Assembly (NCBI GenBank): GCA_027311065.1
Contig: DAICZP010000010.1
Location: forward strand, 1 to 42,591
Reading direction: 5' to 3'
Source: Thiomonas sp.
GTDB taxonomy: Bacteria; Pseudomonadota; Gammaproteobacteria; Burkholderiales; Burkholderiaceae_C
Length of the DNA: 42,591 nt
Position numbers and translations under genes: made by a program. This document shows positions 18,014 to 25,997 of this stretch, piece after piece. Numbering within the stretch: the first letter of the stretch is position 1; each line of letters opens with the position of its first letter. The notes below the pieces were generated by a model, which saw only the letters and a program-made list of their open reading frames with translations, ran no database searches and had not been told where the DNA came from.

Positions 18014-18544
18014 ATGACAACCTTTCGTGGCAATATCGACGCCTCGGCCCCTGCGCGACGCCAGCAGAATCGAAAGCTGCAGGCAGACATTTATCAAAAT
18101 TATTTTTCCAGGTACGCTGGAAAATGCAGGGAAATCCGTAAAGGCCTCGGCAACGACGTCGCATTCCGGGCGTGCTACCGTTCGTTTTTCACGTTGATTG
18201 TCGAACACACCACGGAAACGCGGCGTCTTTCGTCCATGCAAAACCAGCACCGCGACCGGGATCACGCTTCGATGAAAGCCATCAACGCGTTATTCAAGGT
18301 TCGTCCGTTTCTACCCATGCTCCGAATGCTCGGTCTGAAGGCAATTCGCGAGCACCCGGGACACCAGAACTCCGGCTTGAAGCTGCGGGCATTTCTGAAC
18401 GCACTGAGTATCGGGATTCTGCAGCTTGGCCCGCGACCGCATGGGGCTTCCGAGCTCGCACCACCGGATCGAAGGTTTCATTCCGGAAACAATTCGCCAC
18501 TCCAGCACAACGCGAAACAGCACCGCTCGCGGGTCATCACGTAA
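18014..18544 (+). CDS. unknown protein C of the helical-domain family
   Basis: A 176-aa basic protein; ATG 18014 follows CGGAGAA with normal spacing. The N-terminus MTTFRGNI resembles MTNFQSQI of protein B. Residues of about 50-142 form a single, diverged copy of the family domain: a helix RACYRSFFTLIVEHTTETRR, then AINALFKVRPFLPMLRMLGLKAIR, where GLKAIR lines up with GMHAIR in the second domain of B, and LKLRAFLNALSIG near the end. The C-terminal 35 residues are hydrophilic. No signal, membrane segment or known motif is visible. It lies 154 bp after B, with a strong hairpin in that gap, and 43 bp before D. Confidence 0.65.
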   Translation: MTTFRGNIDASAPARRQQNRKLQADIYQNYFSRYAGKCREIRKGLGNDVAFRACYRSFFTLIVEHTTETRRLSSMQNQHRDRDHASMKAINALFKVRPFLPMLRMLGLKAIREHPGHQNSGLKLRAFLNALSIGILQLGPRPHGASELAPPDRRFHSGNNSPLQHNAKQHRSRVIT

Positions 18545-18587
18545 ATCAAAAACATCCTTTCATCCATTCGACACGGAGTATTTCACC

Positions 18588-19670
18588 ATGCCACAACGCC
18601 TCCAAGCGGCCGATCGCCATCACTGTTTTCAACGTGCCTGCTGGGGACCAAATATCCCCGGCAAGCGCGGAGCATCTTATCTGAACACGCGCGGGCAGGG
18701 CGCGAAGCAGGTGCTCCAGCGCGATGTTGCAGTGCTTTGCAAGCAGCGGATCAAGGCGCACTATTCCGCATGCGCCCTGACAACGCTGGCGGAAGCCGTC
18801 GGCCATCTTTATGAAAAACATTCGCAGTCTTTCGATGAGTCATTTAAAGCATACGTCAGGAATATTCTTGAAAGTAATCCATTGACGTCCCCCCTGTTTG
18901 ATGGGCAACTGGCTTCGCGTACCGACATCAACGCCGCGAACAGTGAAAAACCCACGCTGTCGAAGGTCGTTCAGCATCTCCTGAACCATGCGCATCAGGA
19001 GGCTGCATGGGCCGGGAATCACATTCGCGAACTTGAAAAATTCAAAAATGCGAAGCCTCGTCCAAACCATCGCAAAGTCGGAGTCCGCCGCTCCCGCAGC
19101 CGGCTTCGCCCCTGGCGACAATCGGCCGATGCGTCCAGCGACAACTCCGCGCTCAACGATTCTGATTATTCCGATTGCGCCGCCGCATGCAGGCCGAGCC
19201 CGCGCAAAGCGATGTTTGACGGGAATGAACCGACCATGGTTTCAGACGCTGTCTACCGGGAATTCCTGCGGTACCGGTCCAGCTGTTTCGATGCCACATG
19301 GGGACGACATCGGGTCGACGCGGCATCGATCAGCACCATGCAGGAGACGCGTCGCGCGTGCGCGCGCGAGCAGGGCATTTACGCCGCTTGCCGTGCCGCC
19401 ATGGGAAAAACGGGTCAAAACAGAACCGCAACGGACGCGCAGCTGGCGGCAGGCGGAGGTGTTCTACGGAAATGGCTGGGTCGAAATCCCGTTCTTGCCA
19501 GGTCCATATTTCCGCAATCGCTCTGCGCCGCCGGTGGGAAGGTGTTCAACCCCAGCGCTGCGGCACTGATGGTCCTGTTCGAGCAGCGTGTCGTCACAAA
19601 TCGCAACTACATGGCGAAGCTTGCGGCGTTCGCGGCCAAGCAGGGTGCCGACCCGCGCGTGATGCGCTGA
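18588..19670 (+). CDS. unknown protein D, two diverged family domains joined by an acidic/basic linker
   Basis: A 360-aa protein; ATG 18588 follows CGGAG. It appears to hold two diverged copies of the family domain: residues of about 52-150 (KQRIKAHYSACALTTLAEAV, YVRNILESNPLTSPLF, LSKVVQHLLNHAHQEAAW) and about 250-350 (VLRKWLGRNPVLARSIFP, AALMVLFEQRV). Between them are an Arg-rich stretch (VRRSRSRLRPWRQ) and an Asp/Ser-rich segment. The first domain is the clearer of the two. No signal peptide, membrane helix or catalytic motif is recognisable. It is the last gene of the cluster and converges on cheB. Confidence 0.65.
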   Translation: MPQRLQAADRHHCFQRACWGPNIPGKRGASYLNTRGQGAKQVLQRDVAVLCKQRIKAHYSACALTTLAEAVGHLYEKHSQSFDESFKAYVRNILESNPLTSPLFDGQLASRTDINAANSEKPTLSKVVQHLLNHAHQEAAWAGNHIRELEKFKNAKPRPNHRKVGVRRSRSRLRPWRQSADASSDNSALNDSDYSDCAAACRPSPRKAMFDGNEPTMVSDAVYREFLRYRSSCFDATWGRHRVDAASISTMQETRRACAREQGIYAACRAAMGKTGQNRTATDAQLAAGGGVLRKWLGRNPVLARSIFPQSLCAAGGKVFNPSAAALMVLFEQRVVTNRNYMAKLAAFAAKQGADPRVMR

Positions 19671-19682
19671 CCGGCGGCAAGG

Positions 19683-19710
19683 GTGACGACGTGCGGGTCA
19701 CGTCTGTCAC
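19683..19710. terminator. hairpin between unknown gene D and cheB
   Basis: GTGACGACGTG and CACGTC-T-GTCAC form an 11-bp stem with a single bulged T around a CGGGT loop, in the 83-bp gap between two convergent genes. There is no T-tract on either strand, but the position fits a shared terminator. Confidence 0.5.
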
Positions 19711-19753
19711 GGCAGCCGGTGCGGGCAGGGGCATGACGAGCACCGGTCCGGTT

Positions 19754-20836
19754 TCAGCGCCGCCCGTACTCCATCATGGCTGCCGGGACTTCCGCCAGCC
19801 CCAGCACGCGGTCGGCGGCGCCGAGCTTGATCGCCTCCTTGGGCATGCCGAACACCACACTGCTTTGCTCGTCCTGGGCAATCGTGGTGGCTCCTGCGTC
19901 GTGCATGTCCTTGAGGCCACGCGCGCCGTCATCGCCCATGCCGGTCAGGATGATGCCCAGCGCGTTGCGCCCCGCGCACTGCGCCACCGAGCGGAACAGC
20001 ACGTCCACAGACGGGCGGTGGCGGTTCACGGGCGGACCGTCGCGCACCTCCACGTGGTATTGCGCGCCACTGCGCCGCAATTGCATGTGACGGCCGCCGG
20101 GCGCGATGAGCACCAACCCGGGGTGCAGGCGGTCGCCGTCGCGCGCTTCGCGCACGTTGAGCGCGCAAAGACCATCCAGACGCGCGGCGAACGCCGCGGT
20201 GAACTTCTCGGGCATGTGCTGCACCACGGCGATGCCTGGGAGGGTGGCGGGGAGCTCCACGAGCACGCGCTCGAGCGCCACCGTGCCACCGGTTGACATG
20301 CCCATGGCGATCACCTTCTCGGTGGTGTCACGCAGCACATGCGGCATCACCCCCGTGGGAACGGGGGCGTTTGCCGCAACCGCGGCGGCAGGCGCCGCGG
20401 ATGGACGCCGCAGGCTCCCCGTGTTCGCGCGCGCTGCGGCCTTGACCGTCGCAATGAGCTCCGCCGTCTGCTCGACCAGGAAGTCCTTCAAACCGACGCG
20501 GGGCTTGGTCACCACCGCGACGGCGCCGGCAGCGAGCGCATCCAGGGTGATCTGCGCGCCCTTTTCGGTGAGGGTGGAGCAGATCACCACCGGCAGCGGA
20601 TGCTCCGCCATGAGCTTCTTGAGAAAGGTGATGCCGTCCATGCGGGGCATCTCGACATCGAGCACCAGCACGTCGGGCCAGCCGGATTGCTGCATGCGCT
20701 GTAACGCGAACAGGGGATCGGGCGCCACGCCAACGACCTCGATGCCGGGGTCGCGCTGCAGCACTGCCTGCAGCACTTGCCTGACCACCGCCGAATCGTC
20801 AACGATGAACGCCTTGATCTTGTTGGACAACGCCAT
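19754..20836 (-). CDS. cheB: chemotaxis response regulator protein-glutamate methylesterase CheB
   Basis: CheB removes methyl groups from, and deamidates, chemoreceptor glutamates, giving adaptation. The 361-aa product has an N-terminal receiver domain (acidic DD at 13-14, phospho-acceptor Asp about 60 in [10 protein letters not shown], Lys about 111) and a C-terminal methylesterase domain with the catalytic triad Ser about 181 (MGMSTGGT), His about 207 (VVQHMPEKF) and Asp about 303 (MGDDGARG). The linker is Ala/Pro-rich. The ATG at 20836 follows GGAGG at a short spacing; an upstream in-frame start would overlap cheD. It is the last gene of cheR-cheD-cheB; no cheA, cheW or receptor gene is in the window. 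Confidence 0.97.
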   Translation of the reverse strand: MALSNKIKAFIVDDSAVVRQVLQAVLQRDPGIEVVGVAPDPLFALQRMQQSGWPDVLVLDVEMPRMDGITFLKKLMAEHPLPVVICSTLTEKGAQITLDALAAGAVAVVTKPRVGLKDFLVEQTAELIATVKAAARANTGSLRRPSAAPAAAVAANAPVPTGVMPHVLRDTTEKVIAMGMSTGGTVALERVLVELPATLPGIAVVQHMPEKFTAAFAARLDGLCALNVREARDGDRLHPGLVLIAPGGRHMQLRRSGAQYHVEVRDGPPVNRHRPSVDVLFRSVAQCAGRNALGIILTGMGDDGARGLKDMHDAGATTIAQDEQSSVVFGMPKEAIKLGAADRVLGLAEVPAAMMEYGRR

Positions 20837-20871
20837 GAAACCTCCACTCGATTGCGCTATGCGGTTCGTCA

Positions 20872-21405
20872 CTATGCGGTTTGTCTCTGCTCGGCATCAT
20901 GCCCCCAGAATCGCAAGTAGGCATCGCCGCTCCAGATCTCGAACAACAGATTGCGGTGTCCGCGGCCACCGAGATGTTCGGCCTTGATGACCATGCCGTA
21001 CGCACGCGCAAGTTCGCGTGCGATCTGCACGTTCTTGCAGGGAACATCCCTGCATTCCTGGTCTGGCTGTACGGTGGCACCGAACATATGCCCCCCACCG
21101 AACAGCTTGGCGACGTACTGGTCGGGGGTGGTGTTGGCCTGTCGCATTTCCTGGGCGAAGCGGCGCATGGCCTCGTCGCCATAGCGGCCGTCGAGCTCGC
21201 CTGGCGCCAGCAAGCCGGGACCACCACGGCTGGGAAGCATGTAGTGGCACAAGCCGCCGATGCGAAGCCGGGGATGCCAGACCGCGATGGCGACGCACGA
21301 GCCCAGCAACGTCCGCCCGCGCGTGCGGCCATCACCAAAGTACAAGTCGCCGGGCTGGAGGAAGACCTCGAGCGGGGCATCGTCCGACGCCACATGGTCG
21401 AGCAT
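20872..21405 (-). CDS. cheD: chemoreceptor glutamine deamidase CheD
   Basis: CheD deamidates glutamines in methyl-accepting chemotaxis proteins. The 177-aa product has the papain-like catalytic Cys at about residue 37 ([10 protein letters not shown]) and His at about 54 (GGLCHYMLP), with KLFGGGHMF and [10 protein letters not shown] further on. Its ATG overlaps the cheR stop by one base (TGATG), indicating coupled translation, and cheB follows 35 bp later. Confidence 0.97.
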   Translation of the reverse strand: MLDHVASDDAPLEVFLQPGDLYFGDGRTRGRTLLGSCVAIAVWHPRLRIGGLCHYMLPSRGGPGLLAPGELDGRYGDEAMRRFAQEMRQANTTPDQYVAKLFGGGHMFGATVQPDQECRDVPCKNVQIARELARAYGMVIKAEHLGGRGHRNLLFEIWSGDAYLRFWGHDAEQRQTA

Positions 21406-22223
21406 CAGCGCGGCCCCCTGGCGTCACCCGCATCCTTGCGGTAGACGGCCGGCTGCACCATGCGCAACCGCGACTCCAGTCCGTTGAGGGTTTCCGAGTG
21501 CCCAACGAACAGATGGCCGCCGGGGCGCAGCACCTGCTCGATGCGTCCACAGACGCCACGCTTGGTGGCGGCGTCGAAATAGATCATCACGTTGCGCAGC
21601 AGCACCAGATCGAATTGACCCATGTCAGGCAGCGGGGCGTTGAGGTTGAGTTCGCGGAACGTGATGCGCGCACGCAGCGCCTCCTGGATCAGGAACTGAC
21701 CCTCCTGCGCTCCCACGCCCTTGAGACAATATGCCTTCAGATAAGGCAGGGGAATCTTGTCAGCGCGCTCCATCGGGTAAATGCCGCGCCGTGCCTGCTC
21801 CAGCACCCGGGTGCTGATGTCCGAGGCCACGATTTCCCAGACCCTGGACCCCAGGTGCTCGGACAGCAGCATGGCGACGCTGTAGGGTTCCTCGCCGCTG
21901 GAACATGCGGCGCTCCAGACCCGAAACGGCCGTGACGCATCGTGCCGTGGGAGGATGTGCTCCGCGAGGTATGCAAAATGGCGCGGCTCGCGGAAGAAGT
22001 ATGTCTCGTTGGTCGTCAGCAGGTCAATGGCCCGCTGGCGTTCCGGCCCATCGCGCTGGATATGGGCAAGGTAGTGGGTGAAGCTCGACAGGCCCAGTGC
22101 CTGCAAGCGGCGCCCCAGCCTCCCGCCGACGAGGGCTTTTTTCGACAGCGGCAGCATAATGCCGGCAGCGTCCATCATGAGACGGCTGAAGCCATGCAGT
22201 TCGGCGTCGGAGAGAGGGTCCAT
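21405..22223 (-). CDS. cheR: chemotaxis protein methyltransferase CheR
   Basis: CheR transfers methyl groups from S-adenosylmethionine to chemoreceptor glutamates, opposing CheB. The 272-aa product has an N-terminal helical domain, the TTNETYFFREPRHF motif (about 70-83), the SAM-binding SAACSSGEEPYS (about 104-115), the acidic residue in ASDIS (about 135) and NVMIYF (about 211-216). There is no C-terminal TPR or pentapeptide-tether extension. It is the first gene of the operon, divergent from an HDOD-GAF gene 46 bp away. Confidence 0.97.
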   Translation of the reverse strand: MDPLSDAELHGFSRLMMDAAGIMLPLSKKALVGGRLGRRLQALGLSSFTHYLAHIQRDGPERQRAIDLLTTNETYFFREPRHFAYLAEHILPRHDASRPFRVWSAACSSGEEPYSVAMLLSEHLGSRVWEIVASDISTRVLEQARRGIYPMERADKIPLPYLKAYCLKGVGAQEGQFLIQEALRARITFRELNLNAPLPDMGQFDLVLLRNVMIYFDAATKRGVCGRIEQVLRPGGHLFVGHSETLNGLESRLRMVQPAVYRKDAGDARGPR

Positions 22224-22269
22224 GTTCGGTACGTTGCGCCAGCGATGCCGGAAAGGTTAACAGTTCGAG

Positions 22270-23745
22270 ATGGAAACGGGGAACCACGTCATCACCAGAG
22301 TGTCCGGCGACGCGCCAACGTTCCAGGCGTTGGCGGCGCGCATCGCGTCCAGCGAACTGCCGTCGTTCGGCGTCACCTTGCAGGAAGTATTCCGCGCCAC
22401 CGAAGCTGCGCTCACCTCGGGCCAGCAGGTCGCCGAGGTGATTCTGCGCGACCCGGCCCTCACCTCGCGGGTGCTGCGCGCCGCCAATGCGGCACGCCTG
22501 GGGCTGAGCGGCAACGCGCGCGTCTCGACGGTGAGCCGGGCGGTGGTGGTGCTGGGGCTGAACCCCATCCGCTCCCTGTGCGTATCGGCGCTGGCGGTCG
22601 AGGCCGTGGTCGGCGCAAGCCGCTTCCGGCATCGCGTGCAACGCACGCTCGGTCATGCGCTGCATGCGGCTGTGCAGGCGCGCGACATCGCCCTCCGGCG
22701 GCGTCTGGACCGCGCCGCGGCCGAGCGCCTGTTCGTCGAAGCGCTGCTTGAACACATCGGGGAACTGGCTTTCTGGTGCTTTGGCGAAGGTTACGCCGAG
22801 CGCCTTGACGCCGCGCTTGCAGCCGGGGGCGACCCTGAGCACGCGCAAGCCGCTATTCTCGGCACCTCGCTGCGTCAGCTCGGGCGCACCCTTTTGCACG
22901 CCTGGAACCTGGACAATGTGCTGCAGGGCAGCGAGGAAGTCACGCTGGCCCGGCGCATCAGCGCCGCTGGTGAACATGGCTGGACTTCCGCCGAAGCGCG
23001 TCACGCCGCCCATGCGGTGGCAAAGTTCCTCGGCCAGACCGACCACGAAACCCTGGCCCAGCTCGGCAACAGCGCGCGCGAAGCGGCTCGCCTCGCCAAC
23101 GAACTTGGCGTGGGATCAGCGGCGCGCCACATTCCGACGATGGACGATACGCCGCACACCGCGCAATCACCCGAGGCCGATCTGCCGCCCGGGTCGGCCG
23201 CAGAGACCGACACCACCGCAGGGCCGGCGTCACCCTATCCTTTGCCCGATTTGCAGCAACAACTTCGCACCCTGGCTGAGCTCGGCTGCGTGGCAACGAG
23301 CCGCGCCGAGCTGCCGCTGGTGCTCGAGGCCTGCCTGGAGGGCATGCACCGCGCCGTCGGTCTCGACCGGTGCGCGTTCTGTCTGCTCAATCCCGAGCGC
23401 ACACGCATCGTCGCGCGCATGGTGGTGGGCGCCAACGCCGACGCCCTTCGCCTGGACCTGCGTGCTGCATGGTCGCCGGAGCAGGACACGGTCTGGCGCT
23501 CCCACGCGCCGCACTGGTGCGTACCTCCCGACCATGCGAGCGACTTTCTCGCCAAGGCGGCCGAACGGCGCGCTTTTTTGATTGCGCCCTTTGTCATGGA
23601 TCAAAAATTGGTCGGTGTGTTCTACGGCGACCGGGCCCCTTCTGGCCGTGCGCTCGACACAGCACTGCTGGAAAGTTTCGGCGTATTCGCAGCGCAGGCG
23701 CAGATCGTCGCGCGCGGGCTGCCGTCGGCGCCACACGGGATGTGA
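22270..23745 (+). CDS. HDOD domain protein with C-terminal GAF domain
   Basis: A 491-aa cytoplasmic protein. The first ~280 residues form an HDOD domain (LPSFGVTLQEVFRAT, VAEVILRDPALTSRVLRAANAA, ISTVSRA-like VSTVSRAVVVLGLNPIRSL), a non-catalytic HD relative found in signalling proteins. After an Asp/Pro/Thr linker (about 290-335), residues of about 340-485 look like a GAF domain (LPLVLEACLEGMHRAVGLDRCAFCLLN..., LIAPFVMDQKLVGVFYGDR). HDOD-GAF proteins are thought to act in second-messenger or stress signalling, but substrates are unknown. Being divergent from cheR with only 46 bp between, it may share control with the chemotaxis genes. Confidence 0.88.
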   Translation: METGNHVITRVSGDAPTFQALAARIASSELPSFGVTLQEVFRATEAALTSGQQVAEVILRDPALTSRVLRAANAARLGLSGNARVSTVSRAVVVLGLNPIRSLCVSALAVEAVVGASRFRHRVQRTLGHALHAAVQARDIALRRRLDRAAAERLFVEALLEHIGELAFWCFGEGYAERLDAALAAGGDPEHAQAAILGTSLRQLGRTLLHAWNLDNVLQGSEEVTLARRISAAGEHGWTSAEARHAAHAVAKFLGQTDHETLAQLGNSAREAARLANELGVGSAARHIPTMDDTPHTAQSPEADLPPGSAAETDTTAGPASPYPLPDLQQQLRTLAELGCVATSRAELPLVLEACLEGMHRAVGLDRCAFCLLNPERTRIVARMVVGANADALRLDLRAAWSPEQDTVWRSHAPHWCVPPDHASDFLAKAAERRAFLIAPFVMDQKLVGVFYGDRAPSGRALDTALLESFGVFAAQAQIVARGLPSAPHGM

Positions 23746-23783
23746 AGCCAGGCTGAAGGGGCCGCCCAACCGTTGCCAAACCG

Positions 23784-23813
23784 CAACATGTTGGCCTGGG
23801 CATTGCGCAATGC
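23784..23813. promoter_or_regulatory. two palindromes upstream of the porin gene
   Basis: Two perfect palindromes lie 6 bp apart in the 221-bp gap before the porin: CAACATGTTG (23784-23793) and GCATTGCGCAATGC (23800-23813). They could be operators for porin control or a hairpin ending the HDOD gene transcript, whose stop is 38 bp upstream. No clear -35/-10 pair is visible in the gap. Confidence 0.35.
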
Positions 23814-23966
23814 GGTCGAAATCACCGGAGGTTGCCCGTAGTATTGACCACTGTCTGGCATTGATCGTCCCTGCTTCATATGGGCCGGACATTTCAGTGC
23901 GGCGTCGGAACGATGCCCACCAGCCTGAATCGATCCGCAAGGATCACAACTCTGGAGATGTTCACG

Positions 23967-25043
23967 ATGAAAAAATCACTTATCGCCCTCGCCGTGCTTG
24001 GCGCGTTCTCTGGCGCCGCGATGGCCGATGGCAGCAGTGTGCAGCTGTATGGTTTGATCGATCTGGGCGTGGCCCACTTCAGCGGCGGCGCCGCTGGCAA
24101 CGTCACCCAGCTGAGCAGCGGCGTGCAGTCGGGCTCGCGCATCGGCCTGAAGGGCACCGAAGATCTGGGTGGCGGTCTGAAGGCAATTTTCCAGGCTGAG
24201 ACCGGCTTCTGCGCCAACGGCAACACCGGCGCGGCCGGCAGCTCCTCCTATTGCACCGGCGGCCCTGGCGGCCCCGGCTTCTTTGGCCGCCAGGCGTACG
24301 CAGGCCTGACCGGTGACTTCGGTACCGTCACCGCTGGCCGTGAGTACACGCTGACCTTCCTCGACCAGGCCACCATCGATCCGTTCGGCTACGGCCTGAC
24401 TGGCTCCATCAGCAACATCGGCACCGTTGGCGTGCCGGCCCGTACCAGCCAAACTGTTGCCTACGTGTCGCCGAACATGAGCGGCTTCACCGTCGCTGGC
24501 GCGTACATCTTCGGTGCTGGCCTGCAGTACATCAACCCGGCCCTGCAGTACAAGTCGACCGGTGGGTACAACCTGCAAGGTGGCTACGCCAATGGCCCGA
24601 TTGCGGCGACCCTGACCTACATGCGCGTCAACGACGCCAATGGCAACGCCATCGTCAAGGACACCGAAATCAGCGGCAGCTATGACTTCGGTGTTGCCAA
24701 GATCGCCGCCTACTATTCGGACAACAAGCCGGATGCGATCACCAACAAGGACGAAATGAAGGCGTACATGCTCGGTGCGACCATTCCGGTCGGCCCTGGC
24801 AGCATCCTGGCCTCCTACACCGGCCTGAAGGACTCGACCACGTCGAACATGGGCGCCAAGCAATACGCGATCGGCTACACCTACAGTCTGTCCAAGCGCA
24901 CCAACCTGTACACCTCGTACGCGCACATCAGCAACGACACTGGTGCAATGTACGCTGTGGGCGATGCCACCGATGGCGGCTTTGCTCCTGCCGCTGGCCA
25001 GTCCTCGTCGGGCTTTGCAGTGGGTATGCGTCACCAGTTCTGA
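23967..25043 (+). CDS. outer membrane porin (betaproteobacterial general porin family)
   Basis: A 358-aa porin of the Gram-negative 16-strand trimeric family. MKKSLIALAVLGAFSGAAMA is a clear Sec signal, followed by the family opening SSVQLYGLIDLGV, GSRIGLKGTEDLGGGLKAIFQAE, FFGRQAYAGLTGDFGTVTAGRE, and the C-terminal strand GFAVGMRHQF ending in Phe, the Bam recognition residue. Two Cys (FCANG, YCTGG) lie in an extracellular-loop region. The ATG follows GGAG. Codon choice is strongly biased and the ORF is compact, suggesting high expression. A strong terminator follows 24 bp after the stop. Confidence 0.96.
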   Translation: MKKSLIALAVLGAFSGAAMADGSSVQLYGLIDLGVAHFSGGAAGNVTQLSSGVQSGSRIGLKGTEDLGGGLKAIFQAETGFCANGNTGAAGSSSYCTGGPGGPGFFGRQAYAGLTGDFGTVTAGREYTLTFLDQATIDPFGYGLTGSISNIGTVGVPARTSQTVAYVSPNMSGFTVAGAYIFGAGLQYINPALQYKSTGGYNLQGGYANGPIAATLTYMRVNDANGNAIVKDTEISGSYDFGVAKIAAYYSDNKPDAITNKDEMKAYMLGATIPVGPGSILASYTGLKDSTTSNMGAKQYAIGYTYSLSKRTNLYTSYAHISNDTGAMYAVGDATDGGFAPAAGQSSSGFAVGMRHQF

Positions 25044-25066
25044 TCGGTCTTCCGGCCATCAGTTGG

Positions 25067-25091
25067 AAAGCCGCCTCCGGGCGGCTTTTTT
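25067..25091 (+). terminator. rho-independent terminator of the porin gene
   Basis: GCCGCC-TCCG-GGCGGC forms a tight 6-bp G+C stem with a 4-nt loop, flanked by AAA and followed by TTTTTT (25086-25091). Confidence 0.92.
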
Positions 25092-25127
25092 CATGGGTGC
25101 TCGCGCGGGGGAGCGCCCATGAAAAAA
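25086..25127. repeat. long inverted repeat between two terminators
   Basis: TTTTTTCATGGGTGCTC (25086-25102) and GAGCGCCCATGAAAAAA (25111-25127) are inverted copies, 17 bases with a single mismatch that would be a G-U pair in RNA, separated by 8 bases. The T-run of the porin terminator and the A-run of the minus-strand terminator are the two ends of this repeat, so the three stems are nested. Confidence 0.8.
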
Positions 25128-25141
25128 GGGGCATTCGCCCC
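25122..25141 (-). terminator. rho-independent terminator of the esterase-ompW operon
   Basis: On the minus strand GGGGC-GAAT-GCCCC forms a 5-bp stem followed directly by TTTTTT, about 97 bp downstream of the OmpW stop codon. Confidence 0.8.
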
Positions 25142-25237
25142 TGATTCCAATCGTCGAACATCGCGCTTCGCAGCACGCGGCTTCAGACCGCGCAGCTTCG
25201 CTTCAGCCCCTGCGGCGTGCCCGCCACAGGGGCAGGG

Positions 25238-25978
25238 TCAGAAGCTGTAACCCAGCGCAACGGTGTAGACGACTGGGTGGAAATGAATGGTCGTCTTGCC
25301 CTGCGAGGTGATCAGGGACGGATTCAGCGGCGAATAGGAGGTCGACGTCAGGTTGCTGTTGACGTCGGCAATTCCCAGCGTCGCCACCAGCGACCATCGC
25401 TGGTCGATGTGGTAGAGCATGCCGGCGTGCGCAGCCATGCCCCAGGAGTCCGACAGGCTGATGGTTGTCGGCCCAAGATGCGCGTTGAGTGTGTTCAACG
25501 CGGTGTTGTCAGCGAAACGCGTGTAGTTGATGCCCAAGCCGACGAAGGGGTCAAACTTCACGTCCTTGCCCAGCAGGTGGTAATTGATGAACGCCGTGGG
25601 CGAGATCACATGCACGTCGGTCACGCCAGCGCCGGGGCTGACGCCGAGCGCCGCCCAGTTCACCCCCATGGCGTCGGTGCGGATACGTGGCGGCACGCCC
25701 AGCGCCAACTCGAACGACCATGGCCCCCCGAGATTGCGCACGTACCCGAAACCCAGCGCCGGCGCGTTGCCGACGTTGAGGTTCAGCCCCGGCGGCGTGT
25801 TCAGGCCACTGAGATCGGACATGGAAGAGTGGTTCTGCAGATAGGCCAGGCCGACATAGACCGTGTTGTTCCCATCCATCAAATCGGCTGCCCGCGCGGC
25901 CGGTGCCGCGGCGAGGGTTGCTGCTGCCAGCGCGGCGGCGAAGCTCCGCGGTGTGGTTGACGAAACGATCGTTTTCAT
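25238..25978 (-). CDS. ompW: OmpW family outer membrane protein
   Basis: A 246-aa predicted small outer-membrane beta-barrel. The signal peptide ends near APAARA (about residue 30); barrel strands alternate and the final strand VVYTVALGYSF ends in Phe. Family features include YVGLAYLQNHSS at the start, FELALGVP, SPTAFINYHLLG and DPFVGLGINYTRF. OmpW barrels are eight-stranded with a narrow hydrophobic channel. ATG 25978 is set by GAGGAGA eight bases upstream. It follows the GDSL esterase gene by 19 bp and is surely in the same transcript. The family call is good; exact orthology to E. coli OmpW is not claimed. Confidence 0.9.
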   Translation of the reverse strand: MKTIVSSTTPRSFAAALAAATLAAAPAARAADLMDGNNTVYVGLAYLQNHSSMSDLSGLNTPPGLNLNVGNAPALGFGYVRNLGGPWSFELALGVPPRIRTDAMGVNWAALGVSPGAGVTDVHVISPTAFINYHLLGKDVKFDPFVGLGINYTRFADNTALNTLNAHLGPTTISLSDSWGMAAHAGMLYHIDQRWSLVATLGIADVNSNLTSTSYSPLNPSLITSQGKTTIHFHPVVYTVALGYSF

Positions 25979-25997
25979 GATGCGTGTCTCCTCTGGT

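Noticed and set aside
15316..19670. Calling the four unknown genes type III effectors with PIP or hrpII promoter boxes
   Set aside because: I looked for TTCGC-N15-TTCGC and TTCG-N16-TTCG patterns in the upstream regions and did not find them, and no secretion apparatus of that type is in the window.
15316..19670. Calling the cluster a prophage remnant or toxin-antitoxin array
   Set aside because: No phage structural, integrase or lysis gene is recognisable, and the genes are not arranged as small overlapping toxin-antitoxin pairs.
21942..22751. A 269-codon plus-strand frame crossing the cheR/HDOD junction
   Set aside because: It runs antisense to cheR and then out of frame through the HDOD gene; its product changes character at the junction.
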